Source: Undaria pinnatifida (lineage: Eukaryota > Sar > Phaeophyceae > Laminariales > Alariaceae). From it: a DNA stretch of 64,000 bases. Both the position numbers and the translations under genes were made by a program. Location: assembly GCA_012845835.1 (NCBI GenBank), contig JABAKD010000007.1, positions 12,960,011-13,024,010 of the forward strand, written 5' to 3'. Below are positions 27,201-40,300 of this stretch, one piece after another; position 1 is the first letter of the stretch, and each line of letters opens with the position of its first letter. Under the pieces are notes generated by a model. The model had not been told where the DNA came from. It saw only the letters and a program-made list of their open reading frames with translations, and made no database searches.

Positions 27201-28324
27201 AGACACACGCTACTAACAGTACGGCAGAGGTGCGCCAACCATTGTTGTTTTTTTTCCTTTTGGGGGTGGTGGCTTGATAAAACAATGGTTGATGTATTTC
27301 ACCCATGGCCAGGTAGACAGAAAAAAGGAAAAAAGAGCAAAACAAGAATGCCATTGCAACAATTTTTGGGGTGCAGGAGTCCGCCCACTCAGAAAGTACT
27401 CCAGCCAAAAAAAATCAAACCCCTACCGCCTCCACCGCAGCACGTTTCCCCCCGCGACCAGAAGCATTCGTGTCAACCCGTACGAACGGAAACACTTGCT
27501 CGCCCATGATACAAAAAAAAAATCGACCCGTCGAAACAAAAAGACAACCAAAACTACAACCATGAACCAACCAACGATCAAGCGCGCGGTACCTACCGAC
27601 CAACCATCCACAGCCAACAAACCAACCAAACCTGAAATCTGTCGATCTCTGCGCCCTTTGAGTAGTTGCCCCACTCAACAGCCCAGGCCACGTGCTCAGC
27701 CGTTTCGTTGCTGCAATTTTGGTGAACCGCTCGGATAGCCTTGCACTGCCCCTGCACCTCTCCGAATAGCCCGTAGCAGTGACTTGGTCGCAAGATGAGG
27801 TACGACAGAGTGTCGACCTGCAAAAAAAAAAAAAACAGGGCAAAGAATCTAACAGAGTTATGGGAGAAAACGGAAATCAACAGAAACACCAGCCAGCATC
27901 AATACATAAACCAACGTCAACACCAACACACAACCCCCACCCCCACCAACAACACTGCAACAGAAACAGCAACGCCTTCACATCCACTCCCCACCTCACG
28001 TCCACTCCCCACCTCACGTCCACTCCCCACCAACGCCAACACCAACACAAACTATGTATCTACAACCACCACAATGCCCCAACAACAACAGCAGCAGGAG
28101 CAACAGCAACGACAGCAACAGCACACAGCAACAGCAACAGCAACAGCACACAGCAACAGCGACAGCAACAGCAACAGCAACAGCAACACAGCAACAGCAA
28201 CACAGCAACAGCAACACATCAACAGCAGCGGCAGCAGCAACAGCAACAGCACACAGCAACAGCAACAGCAACAGCACACAGCAACGGCACACAGCAACAG
28301 CAACAGCAACACAGCAACAGCAAC

Positions 28325-28387
<63 letters not shown>

Positions 28388-31300
28388 AGGCACCGAAACT
28401 TGACACGAACACTACCTGTATCTGCTTGACGTCCAGCTCCCCAAAGATAAGCAAACCCCTCTGGAACGACCCAAGCAAGCGGTAGACGTCCATCGACATT
28501 ATCTGCATGACAAGAACAAAAGAAAACATGGGCAAGGTAACGAGATGCGATAACATAAACAAAACACCAGATGCGATCAGATAAGATGCGGTGAGAGAAC
28601 AAAGCTAACCGAAGGTAAGCGAAGATTATTACATACTTCGAACATAGAAAACAGCTCTCCAAAGAGGATCAAGCCCTTCTCGAACAAGCTCAGCAAGCGG
28701 TGGACGTCGACCACCATTTTCTGCAAAACTAACATCGCCTGAGATCAGGAAGGAAAACACAACACCAGACAAGATAAAAAAGACCGGAAGACAATAGCAC
28801 AAATGGACGGAACAAAATTTAGCATATCGTAACATAACACAACATACCATACCATAACATAACATAACATAACACACCAGTATAAATAATATGACATGGC
28901 ATAACATATCGTAACATATACATAACATAGCGTAACTGAACATGAACTCTACTTTCCAGCTTCTGGACAAGCCGTTGTCACAGGTGTTGTCCCTTCTCCT
29001 CTTGCCTCCAATTTTTATCGCGCATAGGGTTCAGCAAGCCCACGGCTCGTCGATTTTTCACCGAGTGTTGCAAATTCACGACAAGACAAGACAAGACAAG
29101 ACGAGACAAGACAAGACAAGACAAGACAAGGCAAGACAAGACAAGACAAGACAAGACAAGACAAGACAAGACAAGACAAGACAAGACAAGTACCTTAAGG
29201 TGGTGGTTGTACGGGGAACAGGACATGGCCGCCTCTAGCAAACACGCCACCTCCACCCTGCCAAGGTATGCTTTCGCTTCCCCGTACTGGACGTCTCCGC
29301 TGCCTACCGGGGTTATGCGGGGAGTATGAGGGACGAACAAAGCTATTGATACCGATTTACCTGGTCGGTCATCATTTGTGGTAGTCGTGTCCGATTGAGT
29401 TGGGTCTCTGGTCGTATTGCGTTGGGTTGGGTTGGGTTGGGTCTTTCCTGCTACCCACCTTCGCACACAGTTGGCAACAGCTACGAAAAATCTTAAAGTA
29501 ATCCGCCCCAACACATCGGGATTTCAGAAAAAAAGGCGAATAAAACTGCCGATTGCAGCACCCTCCACACGAAGAAATCCGGGCTACTAGATTAGCTGAC
29601 GAGGATTTCACTGTCGATTAACACCAATGCAAGTACCTGTAACACGCGCACGGCCTGCACTGCCGTTTGCTGAATGTTTGCACCATGATAAGAATGCGCC
29701 TATTGCTTGTTTTGTCGCTAAACATGGCCCTCAAAAGGGTGAAGAACCGCCGGTAACGATAGCAAACGACCCTACAATACCAGTGCTTTCGACGTAGAGG
29801 GTGCGCAGCTTGAGCCTGGGGTTAGTGCTGCTAGGACGACGAGACCATAAGAGAGGACCTAAGAAACAAGAACCGGTCTAGCCCACTTCTGACTTCTAAA
29901 ATTACCCTAACGATAGTCTAACTCCATGTCGGGAGCGAGGTACTAAGGGCTAGGGTTACACTACAAGAGGCGACATGAATTAAATAAAAATAAAAAACAA
30001 GGAATGGCCTTGTGTAAGATAAGCACCTGTGGCGTAGAGAGTGCACAGCTTGAGCAAGGTCAGGGCCGCCAGAATAACGAGCTCGTCGCCGTGCTGCACT
30101 TCTCTCTGTCCCCCCTCGCTCCCGAGGTTGAGGTGCAGCGTTGCCCTGTATGCGGAGGGTACAAGAAAAAAAAAAAAAAAAGAAGGAAATACAAAGAATA
30201 ACAGAACAGAAAAAAAGAGAGCGCAAAAAAAGAAAGAAAATAAAAAAAAAGGAATTATGCGAAAAAATGGTCGGCAAAAACAGCACTCGTGTCTTAAAAT
30301 GCCCGCTCTCACAGATAATTCTCCAAACTAATGGTTTAGCCCGGTATGCGCGTGCATACTTGCGGTAAAAAACAACAAGGACTGGTAGCGATCCCATGGA
30401 AAGTCAGAGGAGAACCCATCTTGCACAAGACAAATATTCCGAAAAACGTTACGTCGAAAACAAGACCCGCTCTCATACATTATATACAAAATCCGACAAA
30501 AAAACAGACAGGTGAGAGATGCGTCAAAAACAAAACCCGCTTTCACTCGAAATCCCATATAAAAAAGAAAAACATTGACGCGCGATGCCAAGTAGTCTGC
30601 CCATGTCCTAAATTAAAAAGGGTGCACCTTCCAAAGGGATTTACAGAAGTGGTCCCTCTATAGTGCCGGTTGAGTGGTGCCGGTTGCCCGCTACAGTGCT
30701 TGTGAATTCACTTGACACAGATGGGAACGAGTACTAGCAGTACGAGGAGTAGTGCAGGTTGCCCGCTACAGTGCTTGTGAATTCGCTTGACACAAATGGG
30801 AACAAGTGCCAACAGTATGAGGAGTAGTGCCGGTTGCTCGCTACAGTGCATATGAATTCGCTTGACACAGATGGGAACAAATACTAACAGTATGAGGAGT
30901 AGTGTCGGTTGCCCGCTACATTGCCGGTATCTCCAGCTGGCTCATGCCGGCACTATACAGGGAACACTACGGTAATATGCTCGTTTATTAATCCATAACC
31001 CCAAAAAATAAAAAAAGGTGAGCGAAATTGGCCGCTACCGCTGCCGGCGCCAAGTCTCGCCTGTATTGGGTGGTCAGCTCCCGCACAACGCCTCGGTAGC
31101 GTTGCTCTAAGTAGGGGATGCTTCCCCCGGCGTCCCCTCTCCCCGCATCGGTAGAACCGCCTGTTGTACAAAGCAAGAAGGAGGGGGGGGGAGGGGGGGG
31201 GGTTCTCGCTATTGGTATTGTAGTTGGTTACGTTTCGTTCCCGGTAAGCTGCGTGTGATAATGCGGTCGCGCACCATGCTTAGGAGCATTCTGAGGCCGT

Positions 31301-34300
31301 GAGCGAACTAGGTCAAGTCAACCTCCTGGATAGAAAGGTTTAAACCATCATGTTCCATTGCGGGTTTCGTGTTCGTTATTACTATTGAATAGGTTTTACT
31401 ACTACTGCAACACTTAGAACTGCCATTATTAATAGCAATGACGAATCACGACAACTTACCAACTAAAAACGGGCAGGCGATGTATCACGCAGCTTGCAAA
31501 GATGAGTATCAACCCTAAATCCGTCGAACTCACAGCTGACGTTGTTAGAACAATGTGTAAAGAATAAACGGCCAACCCAGCGGTAGGGGGAGGGGGGGGT
31601 ACCCCGTTTTGCACTTCGGGTTCGAGCTACTCGCACGAGTGACTCTGTACCTCGCGGGCAAAAGCACTTCAGGCGATTTGTTTCGCGCAGCGTAGCTAGC
31701 CATCCCATTGCGAGTTTACATCGGAAAGTTACAGCAACATAAGCATAAAGACTGCACAGGAACAGCAAGGTCACTCGCCCCGAGCCAACGAGAAAAAAAA
31801 AGCCTCCACAAGTGATCCCACCACCGTAGCACAGACAAAACCATCGCCTCAGCAGAGACACCTATCGAGGGAGGGAAAATAGTGGCAATCGCTTTTCAGC
31901 TAGTTCTACGACCGAAAATGCCGCGAGAATACATAGTACATGCCCTTCGCGGTCAAGTAATGCGGGGAGATGACGCACCCGTCGTTGTCTCGGCGTCCCC
32001 GGCTCCCCTCAACCCGGAGACAGTGAGGTCCCCAAGGAGATTTCGAGATTGGCAGGCGCAGATGTAGCGGTGTAACCTTGATGAGCGGGCAAAATAGAGC
32101 ATCGGGACAATATAACATCGGGACGATATCAAGTCGGGACAATCGATCAGCGGGGAAATACAGTATCGGGACAGCAGACTATCGGGATAAACCAACATCG
32201 GAAATAGAAAAAAAGCGACAGTGTGGTTTCCAAGGAAGTGTTCATATTGGCAAGCGCACATGTAGCGGTGTAACCTTAATGGGCGGGAACAAGTAGAGCA
32301 TCGGGATACTGTAGCATCGGGACAACAAGCCGTCGGCATAATAGAGCATCGGGATAATACATAGACCGGTCGCCCCGGTGGCGTATCAGGTTATCCTCGA
32401 GCCGGGTATAGGTCAGTTTCGTGAGTTCAAATCCCCCCGAGTGCATACTCGTATAAATTCGTGGGGGATTTATCTTGTGCACAAATTGACTTGCGGAAAA
32501 CGCGAGAGTTACCAACACTCGATGAAAAATCGACGAGCAGTGGGATTGCTGAACCCCATTCGCAATAAAAATTGACGGCAACAACCGGGGGGAAGACGGG
32601 ACGACACCTGTGACCACGGCTTGTCCAGAAGCTGGAAAGTAGATGTGTGTGAAACGAAAAAAATAAACAAAAATGATAGACCATCGGGGCAACGGGACAT
32701 CGGCACAACAGACCAGGAAGCAAAGAAGAACAAAAAAACGAGGGCAAGAACAATCATCAGCCATCGAGACATGGAAAGGCTTGATAACTATATATACGAA
32801 GCATGCTTTTTTGCGACGATTGGTTTCGCGGAAATAGAAACGCAGACTACGTTTTATGTACCAAACGGGTCTCAAGGACAGCAGAGCTTACCACTGAACT
32901 CGATAAATCCGCTCATTGGTCAACTACTGCTCAGATTTCGGGGCGTTTACTTGGTGAACACACGCACGCACAAGATTTCGCACTGGCACCCAGGGCAAGT
33001 GTTGAAAATACTCTAGTAGGTAGTGCCTGGTATGTTGCTATTAGCAGTTTTTTTTTCTTCATCCCTTCTATTCCTTCGCACTCTTCTTTCTCTTTCTCCC
33101 TCCCTAGACGCCACTCAGGTCCGGGGTCACCAAGCGGGCTCTTCTCCCCCTCCCCATCTACGGTACGCGCCTTCACTTTTTTTGTGAGGAGACTGCAGCT
33201 ACTTGTTCGCCCGTCGACTCGCATCGAATTCCGCCGAACCAATCTGCTAGGCGTTCTCAGCAGTTGCCTCCTTTGATTTTTACGTCTTGCAAATAAACTC
33301 AAACGTACGACGCACGGGGGATTCGAACCCCAAAACCAACCCTAGTGGCATTGCATTCGAGAGTAACCACCAGACCACCGGGGCGACCGGCTTGCACTGA
33401 TATATTATCAGACAATTAACCATAGCAACCTACTACCTTGTGGTAAAGTGCGCATACACATAGTTCATACCACTATTGTTGGTAATTAACTATTGGAGCT
33501 AACCCTGGCAGCATCCATGGGCGACACTAAATCTAAAAAACGATAATGATGCACCTGAAAAAACGAGCGGCCGGCTGTATCACGCAGCTTGCAAACATGA
33601 GCATCGACAAATAAATGAATCGGAGTCACAGCTGGCGCGTTAAAAAAACTTTATAAACTACAGTCAGTCCTCCGCGGGCGGGAGTGGCCGGAGTGCGAGA
33701 GCGCGAACCGCGAACAGTCATCCCCCGTGGAAAATCCACACCGCCAGCAAACGTTTTCTCCCACAAAGTGGAAAGGTGCCTTTTACACCCACCACCACCG
33801 ACCACGTCGTGCCCCAGAAACCGTAAAAGCGCCAACAACCATGATACCACCAACAACAACGATGACAACACTATCAGCACTAACACCAACACCATCGTTA
33901 ACGTTAACACCACCAACAACACCAACACCAACACCAACACCAACACCAACACCAACACTAACACCAACACCAACAACCAGGGATGTACGTTCCTGCCAAC
34001 GGAAACAAAAGGTAGCTAGAGTTGCAGGTGGGCAACAACAGGTTTTTCGGTAACATCATGTGGCGTAGCGTTTGTTCCCTGAAAGGAAACGCCTCCACGC
34101 ACACTGGTGTACCAATCATATTGAACATATATTCCCTGCGGTGCAAACTGAAGATGTCGATTGACGGTCTAGTTTTGACCCGTCAAGGCGTCTTTGGGCT
34201 TATCATACTAGTTTTAGAGTGCAGAATTCCTTGACGGCTGTCCGTCAACGGTCAACAGCAGTGCCGTCAAGAGGAGCCCCGTCATTCAGACAAAAAAAAT

Positions 34301-37300
34301 GACCAAAAAGTGACACCTGTATCGTGGCACCTTCTCTCACTACTGCTCACGGTGCTGGTGTCGCTGCTGTTTTACTGTGTGCACCATCTCTGCGCCCACA
34401 GCCACACCAGGTACCACAGTATCCTGCAACAACGCCGACGCTGGCTTGGTTGTTCATACGGTAACAGCGGTAACGAAAGTATACCTCCGACTTTCTTGTG
34501 TTACCGGTAACAAATGTCGCAACGTACACTCCTGCTACTAACACCACCAACAACGACACCTCGCACATGGCGCACGGTGGTTGAGTTATTTGGTGGGTGG
34601 GCGGGTTGGTCGTTGGGCGGGTGGGTGTTCGGGTGGGTGGGTGGGTGGGTGTGTGGGTGCGTGGGTGGGTTGTTCCGTACGTGGTTGAGTGCTTTCTTGC
34701 CTGTGGGAGGTGGCCATGTACTTTATTGTCCTCCGCTATACTGGCGTTGTCTCACCTCTTCACCCCAATATCTCTCTGTTCCTGATCAAGCGGCGCAACT
34801 TCCGCCGTTTGGCGTAACCCCCCCTCGTCCACCTTCGACTCCGCCGCTTCTCTCCGAAAGAAATCTTTCAGCCGCTCCAACCCTAGCACCAACCCTTCCG
34901 ACGCCGCAGTCTCCTCATCTTCAACTCGAAGTAGGATGAAGACGGGAAAAATTGAACAAAAAAAAAGGCGCAAGAAAAACCGCGTCGATTCTAAATTTGT
35001 CGAACTCACAGCTGACGTTAGAATAAAATTTCAATAAGACACGAACAAATATGACGAACAAAAGTTGCGAACAACACGGACGATCAAAAATGATACCAAC
35101 GAAAACGACGAGCGAAAAATGACAAAAAACGACAACGACGCCCTTGGTAAAAGTGGCCAATGTGTTCATTGGCCAATGGTAGCATCCAGGAAAAGACATT
35201 AACCAATTTCCTCAAAAAGAGGAATAACATCAGAAAAAAAACCAAAGCCGGGCTATCTCGCAGCTTGCAACTACAAGTACCGACCACTCAATTTGCCGAA
35301 CTCACATCTGACGTTTTTCCAATATTTTTTCTCAAGAACAAGAGGCAAAAAACGACGAAAAGGACGAAAACAATGACCAACGACAAGAACAAAAAAATGA
35401 CGATATCCGCATCAGCAACACGGAGGAGACCTGGCTGCTGGGGCATCGGATGCGTCCGAGCTGCACGGCACACGCGCGCAACCTGGTGATACTGGTACCT
35501 ATCCTCTTTTTCGACGTGGAGTAGGATGGGGATGGGAGAGGGATATTTCCAGTTATGTGCCCGTAACAAAAAGGAAAGTGCAGCTGTAGCAGGGGAGCAC
35601 GATCATTTTTCTTCTCAAGCGCCACACTCCTCTTTTCGAAAGCCCAGCCAGGCACGGGGGGAGGGGGTATATTACAATCAAGAAAAATAAAAGTTGGGGG
35701 AGAAAAAAAAGTCATGTTCTCGATCGATTCGTACAGAAACCCTCAAGCTCCGATATATAGTGCATTTCGGCCGCTCTAGGAGTGCGGCTTCTGGTATTCC
35801 GATCCGCGTGCTGCCCTGGTTGCAGGTAGACAACAATATCAACTAACCATTTACTGCAGTGTCACATATTGGTGTAGCAATTCCCTCTACGAAAATGCCT
35901 TTATAGATATTGGAAACCCAATCAAATACATCAACTAAACAACCCGCCAAACCAATCAGAAGCCGATCAGTCAACCAATCAGGATGGTTCCATACCGTTG
36001 ACGAAGAGCGTCAGGTAAGGGCGCATGTCCCGGAAGCAGCAGAGCTTGGACGAAAACAACCCCATGTAGCTCGCGATGCATCGGCAGAGAACACTCCAAA
36101 GCGCCAAGGATGTCCCTCCCTCATCCTTCTTTTCCCCTTCTTTTTCTTGGTCTTGTTCTCGTTCTCGTTCTGGTTCTGGTTCTTGCGGAGTCTCCGCTGT
36201 CTCGGAAATCCCGTTGCTGCAATTCTCCTGCTTCGGGAGGGGGGAGGGAGCGGGGGGTTGGGGGGATAGTTGCTAATCAAGAAGAAAATAACCAAACAAA
36301 AAAAACACAATTGCACGTAGGTTGTAAATAGAACGCGACGCTTATTTTAGATAAACAACAACGACGACGACGACAAACCAAACCCAACCGAAACGAAACC
36401 GAAACCGAAATCGAACCAAAGATAAAAAATCCGAAAAAAAACGAGACTCATATATTGTAGGTGCTCCCATGCTTACTTCGGCGTAATAAAAAAAAAACGC
36501 GTAACTCAACCCGAACAAAAAAACGAGAACGAGAACAAAAAACAAACATACTTGGGGGCCTTTTTGACTCACGTCGACGATGAAGGGGACGAGGGAGTCG
36601 AAGCCGAACCAGTCAATCGCCCTCTTCACCAGCTCCATCTCCGCAAGAAAGGGCCCTCTCCACCTGTATGCGGCAGCAATGAAACGGAGCGGAACGGATC
36701 AATATGGAACGGGACGTCGCAAATCGGCAAACGTCCAAAACGTCGCAAAAGTCGCAACTGTCACAAAATCCACTAGTGTCAAAAAAGGAACATACACAAA
36801 CGCCACAAAGAGCTCACAAACATCACAAACGCTACAAACGTCACAAAAGCAACAACAACAAAAAATCACAAGGGTCACAACAAGTCCCAAACAAAAAAAA
36901 ATCCCGAACATCGCAAAAAGTCACAACGTCATAACACGTCAGTCACAAACGATTCAACAATCCACAAAAGCTACAGACAAAACAAACACCGAAACGAAAC
37001 GCAACGAAGCCGCCCCAAACGAAATGAAACGAAAAAATTCCGACGAAACGAAACGAAACAAACGAAACGAAACGAAACGAAACGATCCGAAACGAAATGC
37101 CACGAAACCGTCCCAAACGAAACGCAACGAAACCGTCCCAAACGAAACGAAACGAAAACAACCCATCCCAAGCGAATCGACAAAAAACCGTCCCAAAATA
37201 AACGAAACGAAACGAAACAGTCCCAAACGAAACGAAACGAAACCATCCCAAACGAAACAAAACCGTCCCAAACGAAACGAAACGAAACCGTTCCAAACGC

Positions 37301-40300
37301 ATCACACGAATATCACGGAACCTCTTCACGAAAAAAAAACAGCTAAAAAAATACTCCGGAGTATTTGACAACCCACCAAAATATTCCAACATCCACAGCC
37401 GACTGACGACAAGACACACCGGTGATTCTTCCTCCAGGGCCGACACGAATTGAGCAGTACCAACCAAAACAAACTAACCAAAACAAAATGGTGGAAGAAC
37501 AAAAAAATACCGCCAGCAAAAAAAAACGAAAAAAAGGTGCGGGGTGTCTTCCAAGAGATATCGGATATTCACCCATGGACTATTCTGGAGGCGTCTCACA
37601 AGTTAGCACTCGGCAAAGTCTACAATGTAGCTCGCCACACGGCTAAAATATATCCACGGCTGTTCACGGGTCGTACCCCCCCCCCGGCTTTTCTTGGGGG
37701 GTCGGATAGGATCAGAGTGACCCGGTCCGACCCGTGACGTTTCAAAACCTTCTGACCCGACCTGGCCCCACTCGACCCGTGGCATTCCTGACCCGACCCG
37801 GCCCGACTCCACCCGCGGGTTTGTGAAACACCTCCTGATTCGACCCGCGGGCCGCCGGACCATGACGCGTGAAAAAGCCATGAAAATATATAGACTACGC
37901 AATACAGTCGTTTTGGGCCGATCGGCGTTACTTCCCAGGCTACTCGCGCGGTGGCTCGTGGGTAATTGTTTTTTTCCTCTAGTTTTTTCCCAAGAATTTC
38001 ATCCCTATTTTCAGCTTGCCACATCCCCGGGGATTAGAGACCAACCACACCCCGACAGGGAGCCTTGAAAAGTCGCCTGGGTCGGTCGGAGTTACCCGCC
38101 GAGATACTTGCCCGGTGGCTAAGCCGTTCTAGGTTATTTTTGTCAGCGGTTTTTGCCCGCCTGTTTCTACTCAAGACATCCCCGGGATTTGAAGCCAACG
38201 ATTATCCCGTAGGGAAACCTTGTAGTACCGTACCAGGTTTTAAGATAACCCGCTTTGTAAATCGTAGCGTGTTGCGATAGAGGAGGCGTTTATTGACGGG
38301 GGGCTGGCTTAAACCGCGACTGGAATAGTAGCCTTCGCCACGACCCGTGCCAACCCTGGTAATTTTCTTTTATCGGGCCACTGGAAAAAAAGGCTAGTAG
38401 CCAACACAACTGTACGTACGCCGTTCTTGTATTCGACATGAAATATTCACCTTGGGTTCTCCTTCGGGAAGCGTCTCCGAATTTATAGCGCTTGATACAG
38501 CCTGCCTACATAGTAGCTCGCCACACGGCTGAACGTTGGTGCTGGTGCTATTGCTAGGTTTCACTGCAAGATCGATGTCAACTGTTTGTCGCGGTATACG
38601 TTTTGTTGGTACCGTTGACAATATTGATGATGTGCTACTTTATTATTATTTTTTCTTCATTCCTTTTATCATCCTCGCACTCCTCTCGCCCTCCTTCCCA
38701 GTAGTAACTCAGATCCGAGGTCACATAGCGGGCCCTCCTCCCCCCTCCCCACTACAGTACATGCCTTCATGTTTTATCGCGATAATAATTCAGCATTATC
38801 TACCCTCGTCCACCCGCGTCGAATTACTAATGTATGTACCAAATATGTTGCTATTAGCACTGGCATACTGTGAATCAGTAGGAGTGCCGTGGTCACAGAT
38901 GCCCTCCGTCCCCCCCCCCCGGTGCATGCCTTTATTTCTATCGCGCATAGGGTTCAGCATCCCCATTTTGCGGCTTTTAAAGCACATCGATTTTCATTGG
39001 ATTGTTGCCAATTCACGCGTACGCCAAAAGAAAAAGGCTTGAAAACACGAAGTACCGCAATTGCCATAAAAACGAAAACGTTGATTGTTGCACATTTCAG
39101 CACCAGTACTACGCCGGCTTTCTATGACACCGGGTATGAGGCATTCACCTTGGGTTCTCTTTCTGAAGCTGCCTCATAAGTTGCAGCGCCTTCTTTAACG
39201 CGGGCGGCCACTCGTCCGGCCCACCCGCTCCAGCAGCCTTGGCCTCCGAAAGGCCTTCAAAGTACACAGAAAGAAAACCCCAACAACAGTCCGTGAGCAT
39301 CAACGAATATAACGATGAAGGTGAAAAATGACAACAAAAATAAAACAGACTAAAACACCAACACCACACCACGCAGAGAAACTTCCAATAATACGTGGAG
39401 AGCAAAACCACAACACACAACGAACAAAATCAAAACAACACGGTTACACGTGCCAGCGGCCAGATTTCCGAGGCCATGTGGAGAGCACAACAAGCACATG
39501 ATGAATAATAATCAAAACGACACGGGAAAAAGCACCGGCGACCACTCGTCCGGCGCCGCCTTCTCCGGCGGCGTTGGCTTTGGAAATGGCCTTACAGCGC
39601 TCAGAGAAAAAAAGACACAGAAAATAGACTCAGCAGTGTGGGATGGTAGTCCCGCAACAGGTAAACATCTTCATTAAGACGGAGGTGTGGAGACACACCA
39701 AGGTCGGTAATATACGTAACCGCACAAGCGAGGGTCAGCAACGAGGGAACACCTCAGAGTGCCCTCGAGGAGCCAAGATGGACTCGAGGATTGTAGTGAT
39801 AACGAGGCGGTACGATCTAGGGGATGGGGCCTGGTATCCACATCACCCCCCTCCTTTTCAGACGTGCAAACGTGCTCGTCTTACAAGAGGTATCGATCAA
39901 GAGTGTAAAGGTGTTTAGGGTTTCCCCCCAGGTCGAATGTCCATTGGTCTTTGTAAGGTCGTGTAACCTGAGGGACGACCTCCACAGCTGGGCACCGTCA
40001 AGTGGACTCCTGACGTCTACCCCGGGCTCTTGAGCGCTCCTCAATGATTGCGGGCTTCAGTAACTTATCGACTTGATCATCGAGTTGTGTTTGAAGGCGA
40101 GGTGAGGTACGGTACGGCGTACGGTCAATCGGACGAGAGCCTGGTCGTAACGAGAACGTAGCTTTGGATATTTTCCAACAGCCGAACTCATCCGCTTCCC
40201 GCCGAGGATATGATTTGACAGACGCGCTTCATCTTCGAGTTGAAAGATGAAGCCATCCAGTTCTATACCCAACCGGTGGGTGTTCAAGTGCCGTGGAGGC

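Noticed and set aside
27779-28429. 216-codon and overl. long frames in the CAACAG array.
   Set aside because: Repeat without stops in several frames; low-complexity Gln/Thr/Asn or Cys/Leu readings on both strands.
33306-33392. tRNA gene on the minus strand with good A and B boxes.
   Set aside because: It cannot fold as a full tRNA by eye (long unmatched middle, no clear acceptor stem), and the same head is shared by SINE copies with bodies and A-rich tails.
35400-35530. Possible exon reading TRLRACAVQLGRIRC, resembling family LQQHLCVVQLTRLLG.
   Set aside because: Exon 14 at 31979-32076 covers that family block with correct order and phase. The start of this region looks like a shadow of the exon 13 acceptor.
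36580-37368. 262-codon plus-strand frame rich in Lys, Arg, Asn and Thr.
   Set aside because: It reads through exon 11 in antisense and an AAACG array; the composition follows the repeat.
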